Assembly: GCF_002086275.1 (NCBI RefSeq)
Contig: NZ_MVHT01000045.1
Location: 1 to 49,872 of the forward strand
Source of the DNA: Mycobacterium intermedium
Lineage (GTDB): Bacteria; Actinomycetota; Actinomycetes; Mycobacteriales; Mycobacteriaceae
DNA length: 49,872 bases
Reading direction: 5' to 3'
In this document: in pieces, positions 27,838-34,785 of the stretch
Numbering within the stretch: position 1 is the stretch's first letter
How the letters are laid out: each line of letters starts with the position of its first letter
Notes under the pieces: model-generated
What the model was told of the DNA's origin: nothing
Seen by the model: only the letters and a program-made list of their open reading frames with translations
Database searches by the model: none
Program-made: the position numbers and the translations under genes

Positions 27838-28884
27838 CTACTCGGTCAGAGTGGTGTGCGGGCTCTGACCGTAGGTTTCGCGATACAGGACGGCGAAGCG
27901 GCCGGTGTGGGCAAAGCCCCAGCGCTGCGCGATTTCGGTGACGGTGGTGGAGGCTTGGTCGCCACGCACCAGGTCGTGATGGGCCCGCTGTAGGCGCACC
28001 CGGCGCAGGTACTCCGTGGGCGTGGTCTCGAGTTGCTGCCGGAACAAGTACTGCACGGCGCGAGGCGTCAGGTTCACCGCCGCGGCGATGTCGTTGACGC
28101 CAATGCCGTGACCCGCATGGCGCTGGATGAACGCCATCGCTTCCTTGAAGGCCGGCGGCACCGGCCCCTTGCCGTTGTGTTCTTGCGGGACGTTGGTCAG
28201 ATTCGACGGAAATGTGTCAAGCAGCGCGGCGGTCAACAGCTGGGCTGCGGCGGCGACGACCAGTGGACGATTTGCCGTGTCGGCGGCGGAGTATGCGTTG
28301 CTCACGTAGTCCAGGGCATCGTTCAAGGTGTGCACGGCCGCGCCCGCGCGCGGTTGTGGGCTGAGGAACTGAATTTGCTGGGGCAGCGGCGTGTTGTTCT
28401 GCGCGGCCACTTTGCGCAGCAACTTCACCGAGATGCTCGCCACCTGGAACCGGGCGTTTCTCACTTCGAGCAGGCCCGGCATGTTCGACGCGACGAGCAC
28501 CACGTCGGTGACTGGCTTTTCACCGACCGCCAAAGAGCCCCCGCGAGGCCGGATCGCCACGACGGCGTCCTCCGTTTCCGCCTCGCAAGTCATCCGACCC
28601 TCGATACGAACGTCGTCGATAGTGAGCAGGCCCGCTTCGCAGCGACGGTGCGTGACCGCGTCGCCTTTCGCCAGCCCGCCGATCTGCCAACTCGGCGTGT
28701 ATGCGCTGGCAAAGAATCGCTGGGCGGTGTCGGGATCGATGGTGTGAAACTGGCGGTGGCGAATTGCCGGAAGGCCGCGCATTTCGGCCAAGCCGAGGCC
28801 GGGTTGGCCGCTTTCGTGAACAGACCCGTTTATTTCACTTGCGCGTTTCGCGCTGGTCCTAGCGGACGGTGGCACAGTGCTCAC
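27838..28884 (-). CDS. AraC-family transcriptional regulator
   Basis: About 348 residues. The C-terminal 100 residues are two helix-turn-helix motifs of the AraC/XylS type (GVNDIAAAVNLTPRAVQYLFRQ and VTEIAQRWGFAHTGRFAVLYRETYGQSP, cited by edges). The N-terminal part is an AraC-binding-like ligand domain (RHRQFHTIDPDTAQRFF start). The start is uncertain: the frame runs to 29034 inside the glycosyltransferase gene, and I chose GTG 28884, which overlaps that gene's stop by 26 bases. It could be co-transcribed with the glycosyltransferase. Targets are unknown. Confidence 0.82.
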   Translation of the reverse strand: MSTVPPSARTSAKRASEINGSVHESGQPGLGLAEMRGLPAIRHRQFHTIDPDTAQRFFASAYTPSWQIGGLAKGDAVTHRRCEAGLLTIDDVRIEGRMTCEAETEDAVVAIRPRGGSLAVGEKPVTDVVLVASNMPGLLEVRNARFQVASISVKLLRKVAAQNNTPLPQQIQFLSPQPRAGAAVHTLNDALDYVSNAYSAADTANRPLVVAAAAQLLTAALLDTFPSNLTNVPQEHNGKGPVPPAFKEAMAFIQRHAGHGIGVNDIAAAVNLTPRAVQYLFRQQLETTPTEYLRRVRLQRAHHDLVRGDQASTTVTEIAQRWGFAHTGRFAVLYRETYGQSPHTTLTE

Positions 28885-30055
28885 CCCTTGCTCTCGTCGT
28901 GCCCGGCGACTGCGCCGCAATCGCCTGCTGGTAGATGTTGGTTGCGTCAAGCGCAATGCGGTCCCACGTAAACCGCGACGTTGCGCGGGAGCGCCCGGAA
29001 GCTCCCATGCTCTGACGCTGAAAGCGTTCCGCAAGAATTGTTTTGAGGGCCAAAACCAACTCGCCGGGCTGGTCCGGCGCCACTAATAAGCCAGTTACAC
29101 CGTGAATTACGGTGTCAGTGAGGGCCCCGGTATCCACTGCGACAACAACCACTGCGCTGGCCATGGCCTGTAGCGCAGCAGTGGCGCGCGGTGAGTGTCG
29201 TGGCGGGCAAACGACCACGTCGGCGGATCTCACCAGGGTCGGCAAGGCGTCGCCGGTCACGTTGCCCGCGAAGTGAATTCGATGGCCGACGGCTAAATCA
29301 GCTGCCAGCGTCTGCAAAGCTCCCCGCTCGCGATCGAAATGACGATCGGTGGGACCGGTTTCCGCGATCACCAATTCTGCGTCAGAAATTCTAGGCATTA
29401 ACCGAATGACACGATCAAATCCGTTGCACGGGTCGGGGTTTGGCGCCAAGCATAGAATACGATGGAGGCCGGCCGGGGGAAGTTCCGGGCCCACGGGGGC
29501 GAAGCGTTCGACATCCACGCCGGTTGACAAGATCGACAACTTCGCCCGGCTGCGACGCATTTTGGCTAGCCCGTCTACGTCGTCACCGCTACCGCCGGTG
29601 ACCCATGCCGCATTGCGGGCCAGTACCGGCTGTAGCCGTGTGCGTTCGGTGTCCTCTACCGACGTCGGTGACGCGCTCACTCCGTAAAAGCTCTGCACCG
29701 TCAGCAGGGCTGGGCGCCGGGCCGCAAGTTGAGCGGCTAACCCGCCCAACCAGCCGTATGCATGCACGACGTCGGGCGGTTCAGACGACCAGCGCTGCAC
29801 AAGTTCGTCTGCCCATTCGCCGACGTAGGGCAGCACTGCTCTAGGAGCGATGCGCTTGCTCGGACCAATGGATGTCGAGACTGTTTGGTATTCGGCTGCA
29901 GCGGCGCCGTCGCGGGTGTGATCGCCTCGTCGCTCGTAGGCGGTGACATCGTGTCCGAGCGAGGCCAAGGCGGCGCTCAACTGGTGGCCATCGCTGTCGT
30001 AGACATGGCCGCAATCCGCGGCAATGTCGTCGCCACTAACTATCGCGATCTTCAG
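28859..30055 (-). CDS. GT4-like glycosyltransferase with degenerate EX7E motif and probable CTG start
   Basis: A GT-B fold protein of about 398 residues. The first Rossmann strand is KIAIVSGDD with HVYDSDGHQLSAALASLGHDV after it. The second domain has LCLAPNPDPCNGFDR and ADVVVCPPRH and ends with DTVIHGVTGLLV. The nucleotide-sugar EX7E motif is lost: the expected two glutamates are Ser and Gln in SPRATAALQAMA. The frame has no ATG, GTG or TTG before the first strand. CTG 30055, preceded by AGGAG with 5 bases between, is the best start; TTG 29980 would remove the first 25 residues, including the whole first strand. A SigF-like promoter lies at 30098-30123. Confidence 0.78.
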   Translation of the reverse strand: MKIAIVSGDDIAADCGHVYDSDGHQLSAALASLGHDVTAYERRGDHTRDGAAAAEYQTVSTSIGPSKRIAPRAVLPYVGEWADELVQRWSSEPPDVVHAYGWLGGLAAQLAARRPALLTVQSFYGVSASPTSVEDTERTRLQPVLARNAAWVTGGSGDDVDGLAKMRRSRAKLSILSTGVDVERFAPVGPELPPAGLHRILCLAPNPDPCNGFDRVIRLMPRISDAELVIAETGPTDRHFDRERGALQTLAADLAVGHRIHFAGNVTGDALPTLVRSADVVVCPPRHSPRATAALQAMASAVVVVAVDTGALTDTVIHGVTGLLVAPDQPGELVLALKTILAERFQRQSMGASGRSRATSRFTWDRIALDATNIYQQAIAAQSPGTTRARGEHCATVR

Positions 30056-30065
30056 AGTTACTCCT
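30053..30065 (-). promoter_or_regulatory. ribosome binding site and CTG start of the GT4-like gene
   Basis: Read on the minus strand, AGGAG is followed by TAACT and then CTG AAG ATC. The upstream in-frame codons to the preceding TAA contain no standard start, so the strong Shine-Dalgarno match points to the CTG. Confidence 0.55.
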
Positions 30066-30097
30066 GGCGCAAGTCGAATACCTGGGAAAATTAGGGA

Positions 30098-30123
30098 TTA
30101 CCCCTGTTCTTTTCTGGATAAAC
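30098..30123 (-). promoter_or_regulatory. SigF-type promoter for the GT4-like gene
   Basis: On the minus strand GTTT (30123-30120), 16 bases, GGGTAA (30103-30098). The predicted leader of about 35 bases carries the AGGAG site before the CTG start. Confidence 0.6.
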
Positions 30124-30234
30124 GCGCTCTGGGCGGTGCGTTTTGTGGACATCCCACGTGATGCGAGCCGCGGCGGGTCCTGGGTCAGATTGCATCCGCA
30201 TCGGGAACGGCGCAGAGGCCTCGATGGTCGGCCA

Positions 30235-30999
30235 TCACAGCTTATTTTCGCGATCAACTACCGCCCACACGGTCTTGCCGGTCGGAGTGGGAGTGCTGCG
30301 CCACACGCGAGACAGCGACGAAACGATCGCCAGACCCGAGAGTATGTCGGCCCCACGAACGGGATTTTCGTGCCGGATCGCAGGTTGGCGACTATGGTCC
30401 TCGACCGCTACGGTCACACCGTCTCGGTGATGTTCGAGAATGAAAGCCGGTTCGCTCACGGTGTGGGCGAGTACGTTTTCGATGAACACCGTCGCCACGG
30501 TCCCAGCAACAGGAATGAGTTCGCGCCGGTCCCACGTGGTGAGCCAGTCGGTGACCAGATCGCGCGCCATCCGAAGCGCGCTCTGCGTCGCCGGGAGTTC
30601 GGCGCATGCCCGGTGCCGACCGGTGAGCGGATGGTCCTCGATCGCTTCGAGCGCCAACGCACGCGTCGCGTGTACAGGAACAAAGCGGGTGACACCGCAG
30701 CTGGCGATGACGCGTCGCGACCGCGGGTTCCCACATACGAGCAGAATCGGAACATCAGGCCAGATGCTGAGGTGCCAACGCGCGCTGGTGAACACTGACC
30801 ATGCCGCATCAGCCGGCACTGCAAGCGAGTTGACGTCGACAACTACCGGGCGGCGTTCGTCAAGCGCGACCTTGATGACGACGTCGCGCAGTTTCAGGTA
30901 CGTCGAATTGTCCAGTACGCCTTCGGGAGTCAAGATCGTCGCGTCCTGCTCGCGACGGATGTCGACCAGAATGGCGGGGGTGGGCGTGAGGTCAGCCAT
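30235..30999 (-). CDS. STAS-HATPase fusion (anti-sigma/anti-anti-sigma type) protein
   Basis: A 254-residue protein. Residues 10-115 form a STAS-like domain (ILTPEGVLDNSTYLKLRD, VVVDVNSLAVPADAAWSVF). Residues 125-254 form a GHKL kinase-like domain with VFIENVLAHTV as N-box and a short VEDHS/GLAIVSSL nucleotide region. The usual phospho-serine loop of the STAS part reads VNSLAVPADAAW, without a Ser or Thr at the expected place, so its switching may be altered. The two halves are normally separate partner proteins. ATG 30999 (ADLTPTP) is preferred; ATG 31017 is possible. It is divergent from the SDR gene, and near other sigma-regulator genes. Confidence 0.75.
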   Translation of the reverse strand: MADLTPTPAILVDIRREQDATILTPEGVLDNSTYLKLRDVVIKVALDERRPVVVDVNSLAVPADAAWSVFTSARWHLSIWPDVPILLVCGNPRSRRVIASCGVTRFVPVHATRALALEAIEDHPLTGRHRACAELPATQSALRMARDLVTDWLTTWDRRELIPVAGTVATVFIENVLAHTVSEPAFILEHHRDGVTVAVEDHSRQPAIRHENPVRGADILSGLAIVSSLSRVWRSTPTPTGKTVWAVVDRENKL

Positions 31000-31360
31000 C
31001 GCTGCCCGTTGAAACATTGTCGGCAAGTCGTTCGCTGGGCAGGATCGCCTGTTCGGCGTAAGGCAGACCGTCGCCCGGGCGCAACAAAGCCTCGACGCCA
31101 CCCACGGAAACGCCGATGGCCAAAGTTCCGTTGCGCCGGCCATCAGGGCCGGCCCGCTCATCAGCCGGTTGCATATGAACTACGAATACCCGGTACCCGC
31201 GTGCGCAACCGCGTCGCTGGATAGTTCAGTAGGGCTGCGCCATCCAATATGCGAAAACTTTGCTGATTCGCCGCCGCCATCGGTTTGAGGGTTGCCCCGA
31301 CGGGTAGGTCTGCGCCGCGGGTCGCCGTCGGGCGGCGATTCGGGAACTAAGGAGCGACCA
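31000..31360. other. 361-base divergent region between STAS-HATPase and SDR genes
   Basis: No gene is convincing here. It holds a strong SigF-type promoter toward the SDR gene (31282-31307). On the opposite strand, a weak SigF-like pair (GGTTG, 14 bases, GGGTAT; about 31210-31186) points toward the STAS-HATPase gene. Short open frames cover parts of it but lack ribosome sites or family similarity. Confidence 0.45.
31282..31307 (+). promoter_or_regulatory. SigF-type promoter for the SDR gene
   Basis: GGTTT (31282-31286), 15 bases, GGGTAG (31302-31307): a full match to both SigF elements. It leaves a leader of about 45 bases before TTG 31361. Confidence 0.68.
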
Positions 31361-31363
31361 TTG
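31349..31363 (+). promoter_or_regulatory. ribosome binding site deciding the TTG start of the SDR gene
   Basis: AAGGAG (31349-31354) lies 6 bases before TTG 31361. The first strand of the Rossmann fold begins 5 residues later, so the longer frame from 31292 is rejected. Confidence 0.7.
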
Positions 31364-32146
31364 GCTGGGATTGACGGGGTAGCTGTATCCACCGGCGCGA
31401 GCTGCGGCGTGGGTTTCGCATTAGCCAAGCAATTCGCAAAGCGTGGCTACGACTTGATCGTTGCCGATCGCGACGAGGAAATACATACTGCGGCCGCCGC
31501 ACTGAGCGTTCTGGGCACCGAGGTAGAGCCGGTAAATGCCGACATGCATTGTGTTGACGACGCTTACCTGCTGTACCGGCGTGCAACAGCGATGGGCAAG
31601 CCGGTGGTGGCGGCCGCGCTCAGCATGCCACCGCCCGACGGCCACCTGGATGGCAGCCTCGACAGCGCGCTAGAGGAGGTCGACGACAACGTCCGGGCGA
31701 CAATGCTGCTCGCTCGTCTGCTGGCCGACGAGATGGTGCTGCACGGCAGCGGCAGCATCGTTTTGACCGCCTCTCCTCCGAAGGGGATGTCAAGCCTCGA
31801 CGCTGCGGTCTATTCGGCCGGCTCGGCATTCTTACAGACGTACGCCGAGGCTTTGCAGCAGGACCTGCGCGGGACTGGGGTAAAGGTGGTCGCGCTGGTG
31901 CCGCAGCCTTCACACCGGGACAGCGCCGGCTTGGGCGACCTATTGCTGGCCGTGATCGGCCGAGTGCCCGCCGGTCATCCCTCCAGCGTCGCGCGTCAGG
32001 CTTTGCAGGCACTCGAACAAGCCGAAAAGCACAACATGGCGACAAGGGTCGCGAGCGCAATGACGTCGCTTGCCTGCCGCATCCTGACCGACCGCGTGAG
32101 AGGGCCGGTCGGCCAGATCATTTCGCCGACCGGCGAAGCGGTGTGA
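31361..32146 (+). CDS. short-chain dehydrogenase/reductase-like protein lacking the catalytic lysine
   Basis: A 261-residue SDR-fold protein. The cofactor loop TGASCGVGFALA (TGxxxGxG) and a VADRDEE strand end are intact, and the active-site serine is probably in VLTASPPKG. In the catalytic YxxxK motif the tyrosine is kept but the lysine is Ser (VYSAGSAF). The usual NNAG strand is AALSMPP. It may therefore bind nucleotide without normal dehydrogenase activity, or use another base. C-terminal residues (ILTDRVRGPVGQIISP) are family-like. A SigF-type promoter and a good ribosome site precede TTG 31361. Confidence 0.82.
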   Translation: MAGIDGVAVSTGASCGVGFALAKQFAKRGYDLIVADRDEEIHTAAAALSVLGTEVEPVNADMHCVDDAYLLYRRATAMGKPVVAAALSMPPPDGHLDGSLDSALEEVDDNVRATMLLARLLADEMVLHGSGSIVLTASPPKGMSSLDAAVYSAGSAFLQTYAEALQQDLRGTGVKVVALVPQPSHRDSAGLGDLLLAVIGRVPAGHPSSVARQALQALEQAEKHNMATRVASAMTSLACRILTDRVRGPVGQIISPTGEAV

Positions 32147-32159
32147 TGCCCGATCTGCA

Positions 32160-32184
32160 GTTTGAGCGCGGTGCGACGGGGCAC
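32160..32184 (+). promoter_or_regulatory. SigF-like promoter for the Rho_N-domain gene
   Basis: GTTT (32160-32163), 15 bases, GGGCAC (32179-32184); one mismatch in the -10 core (GGGCA), the same variant as at 17429. It is followed by a leader with a full AGGAGG site. Confidence 0.4.
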
Positions 32185-32221
32185 CCCTTTCGCATCGCAG
32201 CACGTACAGGAGGTAATGATC

Positions 32222-32479
32222 ATGCCGAACTCGTCCATCAAGAACGAGAAGCTCTATGAAGACCTGCGCAAGAAGGGCGACTCGAAAGAGAAGGCGGCGC
32301 GCATATCCAACGCCGCAGCCGGCCAAGGGAAGTCGAAGGTCGCTCGCAAGGGCGGCAGGAGCGGGTCCTACAACGACTGGACGGTACCTGAGCTGAAGAA
32401 GCGGGCGAAAGAGCTTGGAATTTCCGGGTATTCGAGCCTGACCAAGGACAAGCTGGTCGCCAAACTCCGCAACCACTGA
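32222..32479 (+). CDS. small DUF7218/Rho N-terminal (SAP-like) domain protein
   Basis: An 85-residue, very basic protein. The first 40 residues (KNEKLYEDLRKKGDSKEKAARISNAAA, cited by edges) match the DUF7218 type. The last 35 (DWTVPELKKRAKELGISGYSSLTKDKLVAKLR) form a Rho_N helix-extension-helix that often binds nucleic acid. AGGAGG at 32208-32213 is 8 bases before ATG 32222. The next gene begins 3 bases after its stop, so they are one operon. A nucleic-acid-related stress role is likely but not shown by the sequence. Confidence 0.83.
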   Translation: MPNSSIKNEKLYEDLRKKGDSKEKAARISNAAAGQGKSKVARKGGRSGSYNDWTVPELKKRAKELGISGYSSLTKDKLVAKLRNH

Positions 32480-32482
32480 GCG

Positions 32483-32845
32483 ATGACAGTCACCGCGTTC
32501 CAAGATCTGCCGCTGGCCGACCGTAATCGCAAGTGGGATGGCACGGCGGCGGAGAAGCGGGTGCGGCAGTGGGCTGCTGCCACTGAGGAACCCAACGCGA
32601 AATATCGTGACGCCCACGTGTGGTACGACAGCGACAAGAAAAACAACTTCACCGCTTACAAGTTGCTGATCGCCGACGTGATCGACGGCAAACTCCGAGT
32701 GGTGCCGCGAGCGGTGATGGCCGCCGGAGCGATCATGCAGGGGTCACGCGGCGGTATCGACCTGCCGGAGTCGGACATCGAACGGGTGAAGAGCCACTTG
32801 GCCAAGTACTACACCAAGATGGATGACACTCCGCCTTGGGAATAG
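32483..32845 (+). CDS. small conserved protein resembling phage prohead/capsid-associated segments
   Basis: A 120-residue soluble protein. Residues 38-110 (KYRDAHVWYDS, NFTAYKLLIADVIDGKLRVVPRAV, GGIDLPESDIERVKSHLAKYY; separate pieces) closely recall a conserved segment found in phage prohead protease and capsid-gene products and in stand-alone bacterial proteins. No catalytic residues are evident. It is co-transcribed with the Rho_N-domain gene (3-base gap). No other phage genes are nearby, so this is probably a domesticated or shared fold. Function is unknown. Confidence 0.72.
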   Translation: MTVTAFQDLPLADRNRKWDGTAAEKRVRQWAAATEEPNAKYRDAHVWYDSDKKNNFTAYKLLIADVIDGKLRVVPRAVMAAGAIMQGSRGGIDLPESDIERVKSHLAKYYTKMDDTPPWE

Positions 32846-33031
32846 TCCCCGAGAACAGATCGCTGGCTTGAAACGCGTTTCCGCGCCACGTATGTGGGTA
32901 TTGCTAGGGCGCAACGATAGACCTGCGACAACAAATTGATGTCGCCAAAAGCGTTGCGGTTCTGAGGACTAGAGCACACTGGTTCTCGATAAGCGGCTCC
33001 CTTGCGGGCTGCCGAAACAAATGGAGGAAAA

Positions 33032-33310
33032 ATGCGAAAGTCCGTTGCGGTCATGGCTGCCACAGGTGCGCTCGTGTTCGGCGGTGCCGGCGTTGCGAAT
33101 GCCGCGCCCGAGTCCACGACGCCCACGTCGACGACGACCACGCTGGCTGTCGACGACAATGAAAACAGCGACAACACCGGACTGTGGGGACTTACTGGTC
33201 TGCTCGGTCTCTTGGGCCTCGCTGGCCTGAAGCGGCGTAACGACGCCGGCGCCAACGTGCGGCCCGGGGCAGGAACAGTGACCAACACCCCGCGGGGCGG
33301 CGCTGTCTAG
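33032..33310 (+). CDS. small exported protein with WGxxGLLGL C-terminal anchor
   Basis: A 92-residue protein. A signal peptide (KSVAVMAATGALVFGGAGVANA) cleaves near residue 24. A Thr/Ser/Pro-rich linker (TTPTSTTTTLAV) follows, then the hydrophobic glycine-patterned helix LWGLTGLLGLLGLAGLKRR and a short hydrophilic tail. The WGxxGxxGL helix with an Arg/Lys stop resembles WGxxGxxG-type C-terminal anchors of small envelope proteins. It is unusual here that about 30 residues follow it. GGAGGA is 3-4 bases before ATG 33032. A very strong terminator follows. Function is unknown. Confidence 0.8.
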   Translation: MRKSVAVMAATGALVFGGAGVANAAPESTTPTSTTTTLAVDDNENSDNTGLWGLTGLLGLLGLAGLKRRNDAGANVRPGAGTVTNTPRGGAV

Positions 33311-33322
33311 ACACTCCCCTAC

Positions 33323-33361
33323 GGGCATGCCCCGTCCGAGTGGGGCGGACGGGGCATGCCC
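33323..33361. terminator. strong bidirectional terminator
   Basis: A perfect 16-base stem (GGGCATGCCCCGTCCG and its complement) with a 7-base loop, placed between the exported-protein gene and the convergent nucleotidyltransferase gene. Confidence 0.8.
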
Positions 33362-33385
33362 ACCGGTCGCCTAGTTTCTTGAGGC

Positions 33386-33946
33386 CTAGTTCTTGAGGCC
33401 CAGTCGCCCGGCCAGCAGTAGGAATGCAGCGGCAAAGTGATTGTCGGCGGTTTCGGATTCGATCCGGTCCCAGTCGAGTTGTTCGCGAACCGCTCGGGCG
33501 CCGGGAAGCAACTTCGTAAAGTCGCAATGATGCTCGGTGAGTGCGCGTAATTTCTGAATGAACACCATCGTTGGCGGCAGCACCGGCATCGAAATCGCCA
33601 GCACCACACGCTCTTCGGCGCAATCCAAGAGTGTCGGCGTTACCGTCACTCCATTAACGCGGTACAGCACGTCGACGAGCATGTCGCCGGAATGTGCCTT
33701 GAAGAGCCAGTCCTCCGGAGGGTGCTCGATGCGGAATCCGGCCTTCTCGAGTGTCGCAGCCGCAGCTTGAGCGTCTGACTCGGCGACGACAATGTCGACG
33801 TCGTGGGTGGGTTCGGGAGCGCCATACGCCCACAGTGCGTAGCTACCCGCCAGCGCGAAGTGCGGCCCATGCTCCTTGAGTGCCGATGCGGCGGAGCGGA
33901 GCGCTTCCCGCAAATGCGTACAGTCGGCCACAGGCGTCTCATTCAT
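33386..33946 (-). CDS. nucleotidyltransferase-fold protein (AbiEii/MNT-like)
   Basis: A 186-residue protein of the pol-beta nucleotidyltransferase fold. The GS motif (ALAGSYALWAYG, Gly34-Ser35) is followed by the metal-binding Asp49-x-Asp51 in THDVDIVV. A third acidic residue is likely in MLVDVLYRV. The C-terminal half is helical. Such proteins resemble the toxin or antitoxin of AbiE and MNT/HEPN systems. No obvious partner gene is adjacent, so it may act alone as a nucleotidyl- or phosphotransferase. It ends 24 bases from the shared terminator. Confidence 0.75.
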   Translation of the reverse strand: MNETPVADCTHLREALRSAASALKEHGPHFALAGSYALWAYGAPEPTHDVDIVVAESDAQAAAATLEKAGFRIEHPPEDWLFKAHSGDMLVDVLYRVNGVTVTPTLLDCAEERVVLAISMPVLPPTMVFIQKLRALTEHHCDFTKLLPGARAVREQLDWDRIESETADNHFAAAFLLLAGRLGLKN

Positions 33947-34012
33947 CGTCGACTAGGCATACCCTGCGCATGCGGCTGCCAACCTGCCCGCCGCTGCTCG
34001 CATGAGGCACTC

Positions 34013-34037
34013 GTTTAATTGACGCTGAAATGGGAAA
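34013..34037 (+). promoter_or_regulatory. weak SigF-like promoter for the GT2 operon
   Basis: GTTT (34013-34016), 15 bases, GGGAAA (34032-34037); the -10 differs from GGGTA at one core base. Its position 10 bases before ATG 34048 repeats the leaderless geometry seen elsewhere in the window. Confidence 0.3.
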
Positions 34038-34047
34038 TTAACGGTGC

Positions 34048-34785
34048 ATGTTCGCCGCAACCCCGCACGCCTATGGCCAAGCAGCCGTAGTGATTCCCGC
34101 CCACCACGAAAAGGCTGATCTCCCTGCCTGTTTGCGTGCGGTGCTGACCGCCTGCCTGTGTGTTCCGACTCCGGTCACGGTGGTTGTAGTACTTGACGCG
34201 ACCGAAGACGGCAGCACCCTTTTGGCTGGAGAATACGGGCCCGATGTGCACTTCGTCCGCGTGGAAGCGCGCGACGTCGGTGCTGCTCGCGCCGCAGGCT
34301 TCCGCTACGTGCGTTCGCTGCCGACATTCGGTGACGCCGACTGCTGGTATGCGACGACCGATGCCGACAGCAGGGTGGACCCGGACTGGCTGGTGCGGCA
34401 GCTGAAGAGCGACGCCGACATGTACCTGGGTCTGGTGCGCGTCACCGATAGGGGCCGCCACCGGTGGGAGGTTGTCGACCGCCTCGAGCGGGACTACGAG
34501 ACGCGTAGCGACCGGGACCAAGACGCGGACCACGTGCAGGGGGCGAACATGGGATTCAGCTCCGCGGCGTACTGGAGATTAGGCGGTTTCCGGTCCCTGT
34601 CTTCGGGCGAAGACGTCGACCTCGTCGCGCGGTTCGAGGCCGCCGGTTACCGCGTCGACCGCGACACGAGGCCATCGGTCGTCACCTCGGCGCGGATCGA
34701 CGCGCCGGCCCTTGACGGTTTCGCCGACCGCTTGCGGCAACTGGACAGCGTCGGCGCTGCGGGGCCGGTGGAGGATTGCGCATGA
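34048..34785 (+). CDS. family 2 glycosyltransferase
   Basis: A 245-residue GT-A fold enzyme without membrane helices. The N-terminal strand is AAVVIPAHHEKADLPACLRA. The metal-binding DxD is Asp105-x-Asp107 in ATTDADSRV. QGANMGFSSAAYWRLGGF and GEDVDLVARF are the acceptor and catalytic-base segments of the GT2 fold. Donor and acceptor are unknown. Its stop overlaps the next start (ATGA) and the third gene follows 18 bases after that, so glycosyltransferase, acyl-CoA-dehydrogenase-like protein and EEP phosphatase form an operon. Confidence 0.87.
   Translation: MFAATPHAYGQAAVVIPAHHEKADLPACLRAVLTACLCVPTPVTVVVVLDATEDGSTLLAGEYGPDVHFVRVEARDVGAARAAGFRYVRSLPTFGDADCWYATTDADSRVDPDWLVRQLKSDADMYLGLVRVTDRGRHRWEVVDRLERDYETRSDRDQDADHVQGANMGFSSAAYWRLGGFRSLSSGEDVDLVARFEAAGYRVDRDTRPSVVTSARIDAPALDGFADRLRQLDSVGAAGPVEDCA

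Noticed and set aside
31186..31210. SigF promoter for the STAS-HATPase gene
   Set aside because: GGTTG and GGGTAT are only 14 bases apart with a -35 mismatch and lie about 190 bases from the start; too weak to call.
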